Assembly: GCF_017591425.1 (NCBI RefSeq)
Contig: NW_024467083.1
Coordinates: 16,855,001 to 16,919,000 of the forward strand
Reading direction: 5' to 3'
Length of the DNA: 64,000 nucleotides
Source: Ochotona curzoniae
Lineage: Eukaryota; Chordata; Mammalia; Lagomorpha; Ochotonidae
The notes beneath the pieces are model-generated. The model did no database searches and was not told the DNA's origin. It saw only the letters and a program-made list of their open reading frames with translations. Below, one piece after another: positions 37,356 to 48,469 of this stretch. Position 1 is the stretch's first letter. Every line of letters starts with the position of its first letter. Made by a program: the position numbers and the translations under genes.

Positions 37356-37406
37356 GAAAATAGACAAGGAACACAGAATATTACACAAAAAAGAAAGTAT
37401 AAGTAG

Positions 37407-37742
37407 GGTCTGGCATAGTGGCCTAGCAGCTAATCATCGGTCTGTAGCACTGGCATTCCATATGGGCACTGGTTCAAGTCCCAGCTGCTCCACTTCCAAT
37501 TCCTTGTTCCTTGATAATGGCCTGGGAAAGTAGTGGAGGATAGACCAAGTCCCTGGGGCCTTGCACCCACATGGGAGACCCCAAGGAAGCTGCTGGCACT
37601 TAGCTTCAGACCAGTCCAGCTCTGGCTTTTGAACCATGTGGGGAGTAAATCAGCATATGGACAATTTCGCTCTGTCTGTCCCCTTCCTCCCTGCCCCCCA
37701 TAACTCTTACTTTCAAAGAAAATATGTAAGTCATTTTTTAAC
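37407..37742 (+). repeat. C-type SINE
   Basis: 'agggtctggcatagtggcctagcagctaa', 'ggcattccatatgggcactgg', 'gataatggcctgggaaagtagtggagg', 'cacccacatgggagacccc'. It begins about 40 bases after the RPL7A pseudogene duplication. Confidence 0.9.
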
Positions 37743-38044
37743 AAAAGCAGAAATAGCTTTTAAGCATATAAAAATAATCTCATGAATATGCATTAAAATT
37801 ACAGAAGATAGCAATTTCTTTTACCTGTAAGTTTGACAAAGATCAAATGGTTTGATGTAATATTCTGTTACCAAGGACACAGGGAAATAGTCAACCAGTC
37901 AGTAAATATGTGAGTGCCTATGGTGTAAAATGCCAGACACCGGTCAGGCGTTGGGAGGACAGAAGGTAGCTGGAATGAGTTTCTGCGCTTAAGGACTTAA
38001 GGGTCTGGTTGAAGGTACTCGAGAGAAATATGCACTTCTCCTAG

Positions 38045-38300
38045 CTTCCAGTAGCCTCAGGCATCCTTTGACTTGCAGTTATACCACTCCAGTTACACAG
38101 CTGTCTTCTCTTTTTGAACTGTCGCATCATCTTCCCTCTGTTCACCTTTGTCTCTGTCCAGATTTCGCCTTTTCATAAGGACACCAATTGTGTTTGATTA
38201 GAATCTTATTTAACCTCTAAAGACCTATACACTGGAGGTTAGGACTTCAGCGTATAATTTGAGGGGAAGGAAGATACAATTCAATCCATAAGAAGCCTGA
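38045..38300 (+). mobile_element. Ancient LTR-like repeat fragment
   Basis: 'ttttcataaggacaccaattgtgtttgattagaatc', 'aacctctaaagacc', 'ggaggttaggacttcagcgtataatttgaggggaagg' and 'acaattcaatccata' match a known mammalian LTR wording (ataaggacaccagtcatattggattag...gggttaggacttcaacatatgaatttggggggacacaattcagcccata). Family name not certain. Confidence 0.5.
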
Positions 38301-38329
38301 AGAGCGTAATAAAATCTGGATTTTTATTC

Positions 38330-39440
38330 TTCTGTGATTGAAGGACTAACTTATTGTGTACCACCCTCCTCTCTAAGAATAGTTTAAAAAGATAGACAAA
38401 CTATCAGGAAAGCTACTTGAATGCAGAAGCCACCAAGGTCTTAAGGACCTGAGGGACCTAGAATCCATAAAGGTGCGCATAAAGAGATGAGCCTGGTATT
38501 TGGAATTGCTTTTTTCCTCAAAACAATCGTTGGCTTGTGAGGAATGGCTGAGTGGCAGTGAAGCTAAATTGAAATTACTGAATTAAAGATACAAATGTGG
38601 ACCACCAAGGAAACGGGGTGTTGGCAGCAAATAGCACACACTTTTACTAGACACTCCATAGGAGTGTCTAGGAGGAATGTGGTTCATGTACAGCAACATA
38701 TACCTAAACTGAACTCTAGCTTCCTGTCAGCTCAGTCACTTCTTGAGTGAGACTTACCTGCCTCAACCTCACTACCTGCCAGATACAAATAAATATATAT
38801 CTTCTCTGTCAGAAACATCACTGTGAACCTCAAGTTTTGGCTCCAGTTTTCACACACAATTCCTACGAGACATGACTGCATGATCAAAAATCAAAAAGGA
38901 AAATAGATGATAAATCCAGACTCATGGAACAGATTTTAGAAAGATCAAAGATAAATTTTCACAATAACCCAGTTAGATTAATGAGCTGGAGGAAAATTTC
39001 ATCAAAGAACTGGAATCTGAAGGAAAAAAAAATAAATTCTAGAACTGAAAAAAATACATTTCCTGAAATTTAAAATGGCAAGTGGGTGAAAAACCTTAAC
39101 ACATGAATTTACTAACAGGCTTACCACAACTGAAAGAACTTTGATAATTTGAAAAAAACAGATGGGAGAAAATACTAAGATTAAATCATGGAGAAAAAGA
39201 ATGGAATGTACAGAAAAGAAGCGTAAGATATGTGGAAACACAGTATGAAGATCTAACTATGTAATTGGGGACCACAGAAGGAGAAAAGAGATTGTGGCTG
39301 AGATTCTTTCAAGGATGAAGTTCAAAAGTACTGTGATGTTTAAATGACCAATGACCAGCCCGACTACAGCATGGGAAACACAAAAAGTAGAAGCTGTTGG
39401 TGATGAGAGTGGACATCCCAGATCCAGTCAGGTTTTGAAA
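38330..39440 (+). mobile_element. Ancient L1/HAL1 5' (ORF1-like) remnant
   Basis: A-rich text with 'ctagaactgaaaaaaatacatttcctgaaatttaaaatggcaagtggg', 'agattaaatcatggagaaaaagaatgg' and 'ggaccacagaaggagaaaagag' resembles the region before and within L1 ORF1 (agaactgaaaaatacaataactgaaat...gtcccagaaggagaagagag). Many stops. Confidence 0.5.
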
Positions 39441-39444
39441 GCCT

Positions 39445-39945
39445 TGGTAAAGAGTTCATGTGTTATTCTAAGTATAAATGAGAGTCCATTGTACAAAGAA
39501 CTGTGGAGGCCAACCACTTGCATGGTTAAAGTTTGGGAGGAGAAATTCTTAAGTTTTGGCATGGAATTCTAACACACAAAAGGGCATTGTTTTGGACATC
39601 CAATGCCCTGAGGAGTCTGTTTCTGTAGAGAGAGCAAAATGAGTAATTAGAGTTCAACTAGCATTCGTGTCTCCAGATGTTGAATAAAGGAGTAGACCCA
39701 GCAAAGGAGGGAAATGAGCAAGATGAGCAGCTTGCTAGGTAGGAATAAAACCAGGCAGTTGTGGCCCCAAAAGGTTAGAGAATGAAGTAATATCTTCCTT
39801 TTCTTAAAGCCAAAGGCTGTCTCCTTCCTACTGACTTCTCTGCAGCATTTGACAGAAAGAAGTGGAACAGCCAAAAGACCGTACTCTGTCCATGTGTTAT
39901 GGTGCCACACAGGCTTAGGATTAGCCAGCTATGTTACCGTACTGG
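39445..39945. other. Intron 2 segment, mostly unclassified
   Basis: Possible L2 traces: 'gtgttattctaagtataaatgagagtccattg' (antisense-type wording) and 'ctgacttctctgcagcatttgacag' at about 39830 (sense-type wording). Neither is long enough for a firm call. Confidence 0.35.
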
Positions 39946-39960
39946 CTAAATTCACTATTC

Positions 39961-40271
39961 CTTTTTTAAGATTTACTTTTTTTATTGGAAAGTCAGATTT
40001 ACAGAGAAAAGGAGAGACATCCAATGGTTCACTCCCCAGGTGGCTGCAACAGCGGAGCTGAGCCAATCTGAAGCCAGGAGCTAGGAGCTTCTTCCAGGTC
40101 TCCCACGTGGTTGCAAGGTCCCAAGTCTTTGGGCCGTCCTCCACTGGTTTCCTAGGCCACACGCAGGGAATTGGATGGGAATGAAGTTACCAGGACACAA
40201 ACCAGCACCCATATGGGATCCTGGCATGTGCAAGGCAAGGACTTTAGCCACTAGGCTACCTCGCTGGGCCC
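39961..40271 (-). repeat. C-type SINE, young, with target duplication
   Basis: Near-consensus copy 'aagatttactttttttattgg...tgggatcctggcatgtgcaagg...ccactaggctacctcgctgggccc'. Bounded by the direct repeat 'taaattcactattc' at 39947-39960 and about 40273-40286. Confidence 0.95.
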
Positions 40272-40374
40272 ATAAATTCACTATTCTAAAGATGGAAGTT
40301 GTAAGTAAAACACCTATCTGATTATGGGAAAAAGACAACTCCAGGCGTATTTTTAAAAGTGAGAAGAGTGAGTA

Positions 40375-40680
40375 GGGGGTTGGGATGCAGGACATTAAGC
40401 CATGGTTTGGGATGCCCACATCCCGTATCTGAGTACTTGGGATCAAGTCATGCCTCCATTTCCCATCATGTTCCTGCTAATTTGCCTGGAAGCAGCAAGT
40501 ATGACGCAAGCACCTGACCGTCACTCCAGTGGAGAACTGAGTGGACTCCTGGCTTCCAGTGTCAGCAAGATCCAATCCTGGCTGTTGCAGCCATTTGGAG
40601 GAAAACCAGTAGATGGAAGATCTGTCTCTGTGTCTGCCTCTCTTGCCCTGCCTTTCAAATGAACAAAATAAATAAATAGA
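40375..40680 (+). repeat. C-type SINE, older subtype
   Basis: 'gggatgcaggacattaagcc', 'ttgggatgcccacatcccg', 'ctaatttgcctggaagcagcaag', tail 'ctgcctttcaaatgaacaaaataaataaata'. The sequence up to exon 3 (40680-41350) has no recognised repeat. Confidence 0.85.
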
Positions 40681-41350
40681 CGTTTTTGCAAAGTTGGTGC
40701 AGGGAAGGAAATTTGACTCTAATAATAACACCAAACACACACTGAATGCCTGTGCTGAGCATTCTGAATGTTTTGTGCTTTGTTGTCTGTGAAGTTCTAA
40801 ATCCAGAACTGGCCAACTAGTGCAAAGTTGTGCAAAATTTAAATTCAACATTAAAGTCATCTGTTACTATTTTTTCACTGTTGCCAGTCTTGTGCGCAAT
40901 GAATAAGAGAGTTTATACTATACTCCTTGAGTGCTTGTATATGCGTAAAATATCTTGGGTATGATTGGTAAGAACTGATAAATGGGAGATGTTTCAGCTG
41001 TTGCCAAAACCCTTCTGTAGTGTGTTAGTGCACTTTACCAAGCAAGGAAGAAATCTGGTGACTCAGGTCATTGTAATAATCCCAAGATACTTTTTAGTGA
41101 TTTCTTCTTCAGCAAATAAATAAGGTATTAGCTTGTCTTCTCATTGCTTCTGTTAGATTTAAATTACACATCACAAGAATTTCTGGTTATTTGGAGGCTA
41201 TTGGGAAGTCCAAAGAGAGGGATTTAGGATCATCAGAATTTTACTGGCTTTGAAACTTGCCACTGTGTTCATGTCAGCTTTAGAATTAGTTGATACATTT
41301 AATTTTAAACCTTTAAATGATGTCCTTACACCGTTTTCTTTCTTTGGCAG

Positions 41351-41380
41351 GAATTAAAAGGTGGAAAAGCATATGCAAAG
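41351..41380 (+). CDS. FAM102B: FAM102B coding exon 3 (30-bp micro-exon)
   Basis: Encodes exactly ten residues, ELKGGKAYAK, in phase 0 at both ends. It is flanked by TTTCTTTGGCAG upstream and GTAAGTGG downstream, both good splice sites. The segment links the RVSVRK strand of exon 2 to LGFADLNL of exon 4 and is conserved in the paralogue FAM102A (ELKGGKAYxK), so constitutive use is expected. Being symmetric, its skipping would delete ten residues of the C2-like domain without a frameshift. It is too short for ordinary ORF detection and was found by splice and protein continuity. Confidence 0.95.
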
Positions 41381-43430
41381 GTAAGTGGCCTGATTCTTTT
41401 GGAACTTGTTGTATCACTGACTGTTACTTATAGACTTAAAAATAGAATAATTTACACTTCTAGTTGTTGTTAAATCTTTTAAATACAACAGCGTGAAATC
41501 TGAACAGTTTGAATTCAGTAAATGATAGGTATAGTCACAGTAACCCTAAAGAACCTGAGCTCTGGTTTACATCACTTGGCAGGCACTGATCGTTTAAACA
41601 GTCCCTCTTGGGGAGAATCCCAGTCTGCCTCTCCCTGATCTAGAAGGACCCTTCTGTGCTCTTAGTACTGTGTTATCTTTTGCTACTTTTACTGGCTATG
41701 TGAACTTACTAATAAATATCCTCACCTTTGCAGAGAAGGATTTCATAAGAGTACAGAAAGAGCATTCTTGACCTGAAAAGCAAAAATCCAAAATGTCCAA
41801 AATCTATGTATGTTAAAAAGCATATAGCCCATTGTGTCCAGGCAGTGTCTCATGCAGTTAGCAGCCAAGCCCAACCCTGCTTTGCATTTTCTTTTTTAAG
41901 CCTTGACTTGTTTGTTTTACTTTTTAATATAAACAGAACAGATTTCATGTATGATACAGTTCTAAAAAGATAACTGTTTTTACCTCTGTCAGTCCCTCTC
42001 CTTCCTTTCTTTTTTTAAAAAAAAATTAATTCTTACAAGGACAAATTTTTAATCCACTCCATAAACATAGGCTTAATTCACCACTAACCATAATATTCAA
42101 CAAGTGGAAAGTAGGAAGACCACAGTTCCACAGGAATATGAACAAGGGCTAAAATTGATAATCTTATCACAAGATGTCCAAGTCATTCCTATACAATTTA
42201 TGCTATTCTACATTAACTGCCACATACCAGAGAAGATATATGGCATTTGTCTGAGACTAGACTATTTCACTAAGCATAATGGTTTGCAGTTGGAAGCATA
42301 ATGGTTTTATTGGAAAATACAGAATTTCATCCTTATCACTGATTAGTATTCCATGGTGTACAAAATTTTTTTTATTCAGTTTTTTGTTGGTGGGCATCTG
42401 AGTTGATCCCATATCTTAGATATTGGGATTTGAACCACCGTAAATGTGGGAGTACAGATAATTATCTCATATGCTGATTTTAATTCATTTGGATATTCCC
42501 AGGAGTGGGATGGTTGGGTCATATGGTAGATCTATTTTCAGATCTCTGAGAAATCTCCATGCTGTCTTCCATAGCGATTACACTAATTTTCATTCTCACC
42601 AACAAAGGATGAGGCTATCTATTATTTTCTTTTTTTTTATATCTATTATTTTCTGATTCTTGTATGTTAGTTATTCTAACTGTGGTGAAGTAAAACCTCA
42701 CTGTGGTTTTCATTTGCATTTCCCTGTTGGTTAGTGAACCTGATTATTTCTTTATGGCTGTTGGCCATTTGTATTCCCTCTTTTGAAAATTGCCTATCCA
42801 TGTCCTTTGCCTATTGCCTATCTGAGCTGTTTTGTTGTTGAGTTTCTTGAGTTCATTAGATCCTGATTGTTATCCTTTATCGCTTGCACGGTTTGCAAAT
42901 GTTTTCTCCACTCTGTTGGTTGCCTCATCAATTTGTTGAATATTTCTTTGGCAGTGCAGAAGCTTCTTTGCTTAATGTAATCCCACTTATTCATTTTTGC
43001 TTTTATTAGCTGTGCTTCTTTTCCAATAACTCTTTTCTGACGCCAGTGTCTTGCAGAGTATCCCTAGTGTTTTCCTCTAGTAACTGGATGGTATCAGGTC
43101 GTAAATTTAAATCATTGCTCCACTATGAGCTGATTGTTGAATACGGTGTAAGGTAGAGGTCTTGTTTCATACTTCTGCATGCATAGATCCAATTTTCCCA
43201 ACAACATTTGTTGAAGAAACCTTTTTCTAAGGACTGATTTTTGCCTTGTCAAAGATTAGTTATAGAGGCAGGTTATTTCTGGGCTTTCTATTCTTTTTCT
43301 ATAATGTATACATGTCTATTTTTATGCCAGTATCAGGCTATTTTGATTATAACTGTCCTGTAGTATGTCTTGAAATGTGATACTGTGATGCCTCCAGCAT
43401 TGCTTTTGTTATGTAACATTGCCGTAACAG

Positions 43431-43703
43431 AGTCTGACGCAGTGGCCTAGCAGGTGGATCCTCGACTTGCATCTGCCAGGATCCTGTGTGGGCACCAGTT
43501 CATGTCCTGGTGGCTATACTTACCGTCGCTCCCTGCTTGTGGCCTGGGGTTGGGGGCAAGGCAGTGGAGGATGACCCAGGGACTTGGGAGACCGTGGGAG
43601 AGGCTGCTGGCTCCGGAGAGACTCATCTCCAGCCCTTGGGCCACTTGGATCTTTCTGTATCTTCTTCTGTCTGTGTGTCTGCCTTTCTAATTTAAAAAAT
43701 ATA
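43431..43703 (+). repeat. C-type SINE inside the L1 (first of three)
   Basis: 'agtctgacgcagtggcctagcagg', 'gccaggatcctgtgtgggcacc', 'cctgcttgtggcctggggttgg'; it has internal small insertions and deletions and a reduced tail. Confidence 0.88.
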
Positions 43704-43730
43704 TATGTATGTCTTTTTTTTTAATTGTTG

Positions 43731-44029
43731 GACCTGGCACAGTAGCCTAGAGGCTAACATCCTCGCCTTACATGCTCCAGGGTCCCAAATGGGTTCCTGT
43801 CCCAACGGCCCTACTTCCCATCCAGTTTCCTGCTTGTGGCCTGGGAAAGCAGTCAAGCCCAGCCCAAAGCCTTGGGATCCTGCACCTGCATGGGAGACCC
43901 AGAAGAAGTTCCTGACTCCCAATCGGTTCAGCTCTGGCCATTGCGGCCACTTGGGGAGTGAATCATTGGATGGAAGATCTTTGTCTCTCCTCCTCTGTGT
44001 ATATCTGACTTTCCGATAAAAAAACAAAC
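43731..44029 (+). repeat. C-type SINE inside the L1 (second of three)
   Basis: 'gacctggcacagtagcctagagg', 'cagggtcccaaatgggttcc', 'tcctgcttgtggcctgggaaagcagtc', tail 'tatatctgactttccgataaaaaaac'. Confidence 0.92.
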
Positions 44030-44362
44030 ATGACCCATGCTATAGCCTAGTGGCTGGGGTCCTCACCTTGAGTTCGTCAGGATCCAATGTGGGTGCCAAT
44101 TCTAATACCAGCAGCCCTACTTCCCATTCAGCTCCCTTCTTGTGGCTTGGGAAAGGAGTTGAGGATGGTCCAAAGCCTTGGGACCCTGCACCTGCTTGGG
44201 AGACCTAGAAGAAGCTCCGGGCTCCTGGCTTCAGATCAGCTCAGCTCCAGCCATTGCAACCACTTGAGGAGTCAATCAATGGACAATTTTTCTGTCTCTC
44301 CTCCTCTCTGTATATCTGACTTTCCAATAAACATAAAATAAGTCTTGAAAAAAATTTTTAAA
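44030..44362 (+). repeat. C-type SINE inside the L1 (third of three)
   Basis: Abuts the A tail of the previous copy: 'tgacccatgctatagcctagtggctgg', 'gtgggtgccaattctaatacc', 'tatatctgactttccaataaacataaaataagtc'. 'aattgtt' occurs before the second (about 43723) and after this copy (about 44366), which may be a shared target-site duplication. Confidence 0.92.
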
Positions 44363-44756
44363 TTGTTTTAGCAAACCAAGACTCATCATTTTTTCTAGAT
44401 CTGAAAATGTCCTTGAAATGTTGATTGGGATTGCATTAAGTTTGTAAATTGCTCCAGGTAGTAAGAATATTTGATTTTATAAATTCTACTAATCCACAGA
44501 CATGGTCAATTTTTCTACTTTCTTGTGTTCTCTTTCTGTATTTTGTAATTTTCATTGTAAAGATCTTTTATATCCTTGGTTAAATTGAATGTGGAAAATT
44601 TCAATAATTTCTTGCCTTCTGAGAACAGATGAGATCAGGCACATTCAGGCTGTTATGGCTGTGGACCAGTATCCAAAACTTTTTGAGTGCTGAGAGTATA
44701 CCATAAACAGAAAATTCTCATTATGGGTTTCATTCAAATTACAGGCGTAAAAAGGG

Positions 44757-45060
44757 GGCACTTGGCCTTCCAGTTAATATGCTGGTTGGAATGCCCACAG
44801 TCCCTATTGGCATGCCTGCATTTAGTTCATAGACTCAGCCCCTGATGCCATCTTCCTCCTGGTGTGGACCCCAGGGAGAAAAGTTGGGGCAAGCAGCAGG
44901 CGTGGCTTGTATAGTTGACTGTTTGGGAGAGCTGGGTGGAGTTCCTTGCTCACAGCTTCAGACCAGCCCAGTCCCAGTCATTGCTTGCATTCGCAGGAGA
45001 ATCTGGCAGGCGGAACATGCAATGTACATGCACATGCTCACTTGCTCTCTTCCTCTTAAC
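44757..45060 (+). repeat. C-type SINE, older subtype
   Basis: 'gggggcacttggccttccagttaatatgctgg', 'gaatgcccacagtccctattgg', 'gtgtggaccccagggag', 'cacagcttcagaccagccc'. Confidence 0.78.
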
Positions 45061-45127
45061 CTTACCCTTCCCTCCCTCCATTTTGTCTTTCCTGTCATTT
45101 TCATTCTCTCTCAACCTCTCAAATATG

Positions 45128-45187
45128 TTTCTTTCTTTCTTTCTTCTCTTTTCTTTCTTAATTAATTAGTTAATTAATTAATTAAAA
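45128..45187 (+). repeat. (TTTC)n and (TTAA)n low-complexity tract
   Basis: TTTC tetramers to about 45158, then TTAA/TAAT units to 45187. Confidence 0.9.
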
Positions 45188-45500
45188 TAGGGAGCCAGCA
45201 TTGTGGCCCTGAGGGTTAACTCTGAAATTCGTTATGAGCATCAGTTGTAGTCCTAGCAGCTCCATTTCTCATCCAGCTCCCTGTTCATGTGCCAGGGAAA
45301 AGAGCAAAAAAATGGCCTCAGTGCTTGGACCCCTCTCACCAGTGTAGAAGACCAGGATGGGGTTCCAGACTCCTAGTTCCAGCTTGGCTGAAACCCGGCT
45401 GTTGTAGACATTTGAGAGGTCATCTTATGAACAGAAGAACTCTTTCTCTCTTTGTCTCATTGCTTTTCAAGTACAATAAAAAATAAGTAAATAAAAAAAG
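45188..45500 (+). repeat. C-type SINE
   Basis: 'agggagccagcattgtggccctgagggttaac', 'ccatttctcatccagctccctgttcatgtgccaggg', tail 'ttgcttttcaagtacaataaaaaataag'. Confidence 0.85.
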
Positions 45501-45884
45501 TTTGTTTAAAACCACAATTACACAACGCTGTGTACTCAGCACCCTTTTAGCCTTCTTCAGCTATAGTATAACTTTTCACTGCTGCCCAGATGCCTCCATG
45601 CAGGTATTCAGAGAAAAGAGTAACAAAATGGCACATGTACAGGCTGGCAGTGGCAGATGCCCCCTTGTGCCTTGCCTGAGACCCAGGCCTACATGCTTTA
45701 TTCACTGTGTTTTGTTTTTTGCTTATTCTCTGTTCTGTGATCCAAACATATTGCTGAAAATATCAAAAGGACCTGTTGATATCCCTACGTGTAAAAAAAA
45801 CACTGGTTAAAAAAGAGAGAAAGAGTTTATCTGTAGCACAAATCAAGCTGTTGGGGAAACTGTACAGTGACGTAACAGTGACGC

Positions 45885-46235
45885 ATCTTGTGGCAGAAAG
45901 CCATTCCTCTACTTGCAGCGTCAGAAAGGTTCAAATCCTAACTGCTCCATTCCAGTCTAAGTCCCTACTAAAGGCCTGAGAAAGCAGCCGGGGAGGGTGG
46001 GGGGGCCTGCACCCATGTGGGAGATGAGGAAGCAGCTCCTGGCTCCTGCCTTCAAATCAGCTCAGCTCTTGTTACTGCAGCCATTTGGAGAGTGAACCAG
46101 GGAATGAAAGATTTTTTTCTTCCTCTCCCTCCCCTCTGCTTTCCCTCTCCTTTCCCTCTCCTTCCCCTCCTCTTCTCCTTCTATGTAACTCTGCCTTTCC
46201 AATAAAAATAGATAAATCTTTTTTAAAAAGAAGAA
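45885..46235 (+). repeat. C-type SINE with expanded TCCC tract
   Basis: 'aggttcaaatcctaactgctcc', 'gcctgagaaagcagccgggg', a TTTCCCTCTCC-type pyrimidine run at about 46125-46180, and tail 'gcctttccaataaaaatagataaatc'. Confidence 0.85.
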
Positions 46236-46239
46236 TGAA

Positions 46240-48115
46240 ACATCTTATAGAAGAGTATCGTGTGGAAATCACTACCATGTATGATCAAAAGAAACAGGAA
46301 AAACTGCTGATGAAGTTTTATGCTGAAGTTGATGAGTAGGAGTAGATTTAAAAAAAAACTATAAAGCTAAAAATTAAGATCTTGATCATTATTAAAAAAT
46401 GGATTTGTCAGCGTTATAATGAATACCTACTTGACAATATGCTGATCATGAAACAGACACAGATCTGTCACTGTAGTGAAGGGAGTGTGTATGTTCAACA
46501 GGCAGGTTACAGAATGTTATAAAGGACAAGGCATGACGTTTCAAAGGCTATTGGTGCTAAGTGTGTCCTGGTAGTGGAGCAGCAGAAAGGTTCATTGAGC
46601 AATTTGCTGAGATCATCACTGATGAAAATCTGACACCAGGACAAGTCCGTAATGTTGATGAAGCACTTTTTTGTCTTATTGCCCCCAGAAAAACACTGAC
46701 TAACAGCTGATGTCACAACCTCTACAGGAATTCAGAATACAAAGAACTAAGTAACCATGCTGGGGTGTGCAAATGCAGCAGGCTTAAGTGTAAACTTGCT
46801 GCCATAGGCAAAAGTTTGCTTCCTCTCTTTAAAAGAATGAATTTCTTACTAATGCATGATTGTGGTTTTTAAAGAGAATGGATCCTTAGGAATGCCCTTT
46901 CTGCTAGGTTTCACGAGCGTTTTGTATCAGTGTCTTGTGTTCATTGCAGGGAAGCTAAACTGGATGATCCTGTAAGATTTAGTTATACCTTCACAACTGT
47001 TCTGCTCATCTTCCAACTGAAATTGTCATCAAAAATAATATTAAGGGCAAATATTGACACAATATTAAGATTGCTCTTGGGATACCAACAGCTTATTGAG
47101 GACTGTCTGATCTGGAGTCCTGGCTCTGCTTCCAACTCCAGCTTCCCACTGATGCATAACCTGTAGCTGGGTCCCTGATACCCATGTGGGAAACATGGAT
47201 TGGGCTCCAGGCTGTCACTTCAGTCCTAGCCCATCCCTAGCTGTTGTAGTTATCTGGAGAGTAAACTGGTAGATGGGAGATTCATTTTCTCTCTCCACTT
47301 TTCAAATTAAATAAATTTTAAAATAGGGATGACTCCTATTTCCAACACTTAAATATATATAGACACTTTCTAGGATAGCATACTAGAAATATTAAACAGA
47401 AATGTAGATGTGGAAGGCTTTTAAAGGGAGCTTAGCGTTAAGGATGCCATATATTCTGGTGTCAGTCCTTGTAACTAATGACACAGTTGCGCGTGCCTAG
47501 TACAACCTCTGGCCTGCAGTTATGTACAGTGATGGTGATGAACAGGGTAATGGTTTTGAAGGATTCTCTGTGACAAGTGAGAATAAAATGATGCCTGACC
47601 TCCTTACATACAGAAAATATGCATCTTCATAGTCTGTTAGTAAGCTAAAACAAGTGGCTATCATAGGTTTTAGCACTGATACACTGGTAATTAGTCTGTA
47701 CTGTTCATTATTAGCCAATGATGAAGTAGCCTAAATGGTTCTGAATCAAGGTATTGTTGAAGCTGATGATAATAGCAGAACAAATGCCTATAGGCAATAT
47801 AGTGAAAGTGGTGGCAGGCTTTTTGAAGAACTGGAGCTACATGCATTTGCGGAGCCAGAAATTATGTCGGTTGATAAATTCAGACTCCCTCCAGCAGGGT
47901 GAGTCATCCCTAGGGAACGCACTTTCCAGTCCCTCAGCTGTTCCGATGTTTCTTCTCACATACAGAAAAGTAAATATTCATACAATGCATAATAACTGGT
48001 TAATCAAAACACAGCATCGTAGGTGGGTACTGAAAGCCTACTTGTTGCTGGGGATGCTGCTGTGCTACTCAATTACCCTGAATAAATTATTATTTTCTCT
48101 ATATTAATGGGATAT
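46240..48115 (+). mobile_element. Decayed Tigger/pogo-type DNA transposon
   Basis: Broken transposase text in sense orientation. Around 46612-46678 it reads TDENLTPGQVRNVDEALF then PRKTLT, matching the Tigger/Jerky-family block ...ENLSPEQIYNADETALF...PRKTL; the NxDE(T) aspartate is the first acidic residue of the DDE catalytic triad. A stretch near 46740 reads as part of the following 'V-CANAAG' motif (tggggtgtgcaaatgcagcagg). Near 47805-47870, 'LFEELELHAFAEPEIMSVDKF' fragments recall the C-terminal 'LIEGLEQRSF..QEIMSVYKIK'. Multiple stops and a SINE insertion (47065-47325) make it inactive. Terminal inverted repeats were not located. Confidence 0.75.
47065..47325 (+). repeat. C-type SINE inside the Tigger relic
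   Basis: 'gtctgatctggagtcctggctctgcttcc', 'gatacccatgtgggaaacatgg', 'gctccaggctgtcacttc', tail 'cacttttcaaattaaataaatttt'. Older subtype. Confidence 0.8.
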
Positions 48116-48167
48116 CGTATTTTCACTCTTAAATATTTATTCATAAAGAAAGATAAGGGAATGATTT

Positions 48168-48465
48168 CTGGGGCCCAGTGTTAAACTACCATCTATGAAA
48201 GCAGCATCCCATTATCCCATTTGTGCCATTGTAAGTCCTGGTTATTCCACTTCTGATCCAGCTGCATTCTGAAGTGCCCAGGAAAGAGCAGAATGTAGCC
48301 CAAGTACTCTCTTGTCATTCACGTGGGAGTTAGCAGATGCAAGATCCCATCTCTCCCCCGCTGTCTCTCTCCCTGTCTGTTTGTCTCTATCAGTCTCTGT
48401 CTATTGCTCTCTGTCTTGCTCTTTCTCTGTAACTCTACCTTTCAAATAAATCAATATTTTAAAAA
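48168..48465 (+). repeat. C-type SINE
   Basis: 'tggggcccagtgttaaactacc', 'ttccacttctgatccagctgc', 'gctctctgtcttgctctttctctgtaactctacctttcaaataaatc'. It follows the Tigger remnant closely. Confidence 0.85.
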
Positions 48466-48469
48466 GTGA

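Larger units (their letters stand above)
42000..44640 (-). mobile_element. L1 LINE (3'UTR and end of ORF2), antisense, split by three SINEs
   Basis: 42060-43430 reads as the complement of L1: 'tattccatggtgtacaaaa', 'tttgcatttccctgttggttagtg', 'tttgcaaatgttttctccactctgttggttgcc', 'ggcagtgcagaagcttctttg', 'ttcccaacaacatttgttg' and 'tgtcaaagattag'. After the SINE block it resumes at about 44365 with 'ttgattgggattgcattaagtttgtaaattgc', the next part of ORF2. Numerous stops on the coding strand make it inactive. Its 3' text differs from the G-rich L1 tails at 7250, 23747 and 25555, so it belongs to an older subfamily. Confidence 0.92.
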
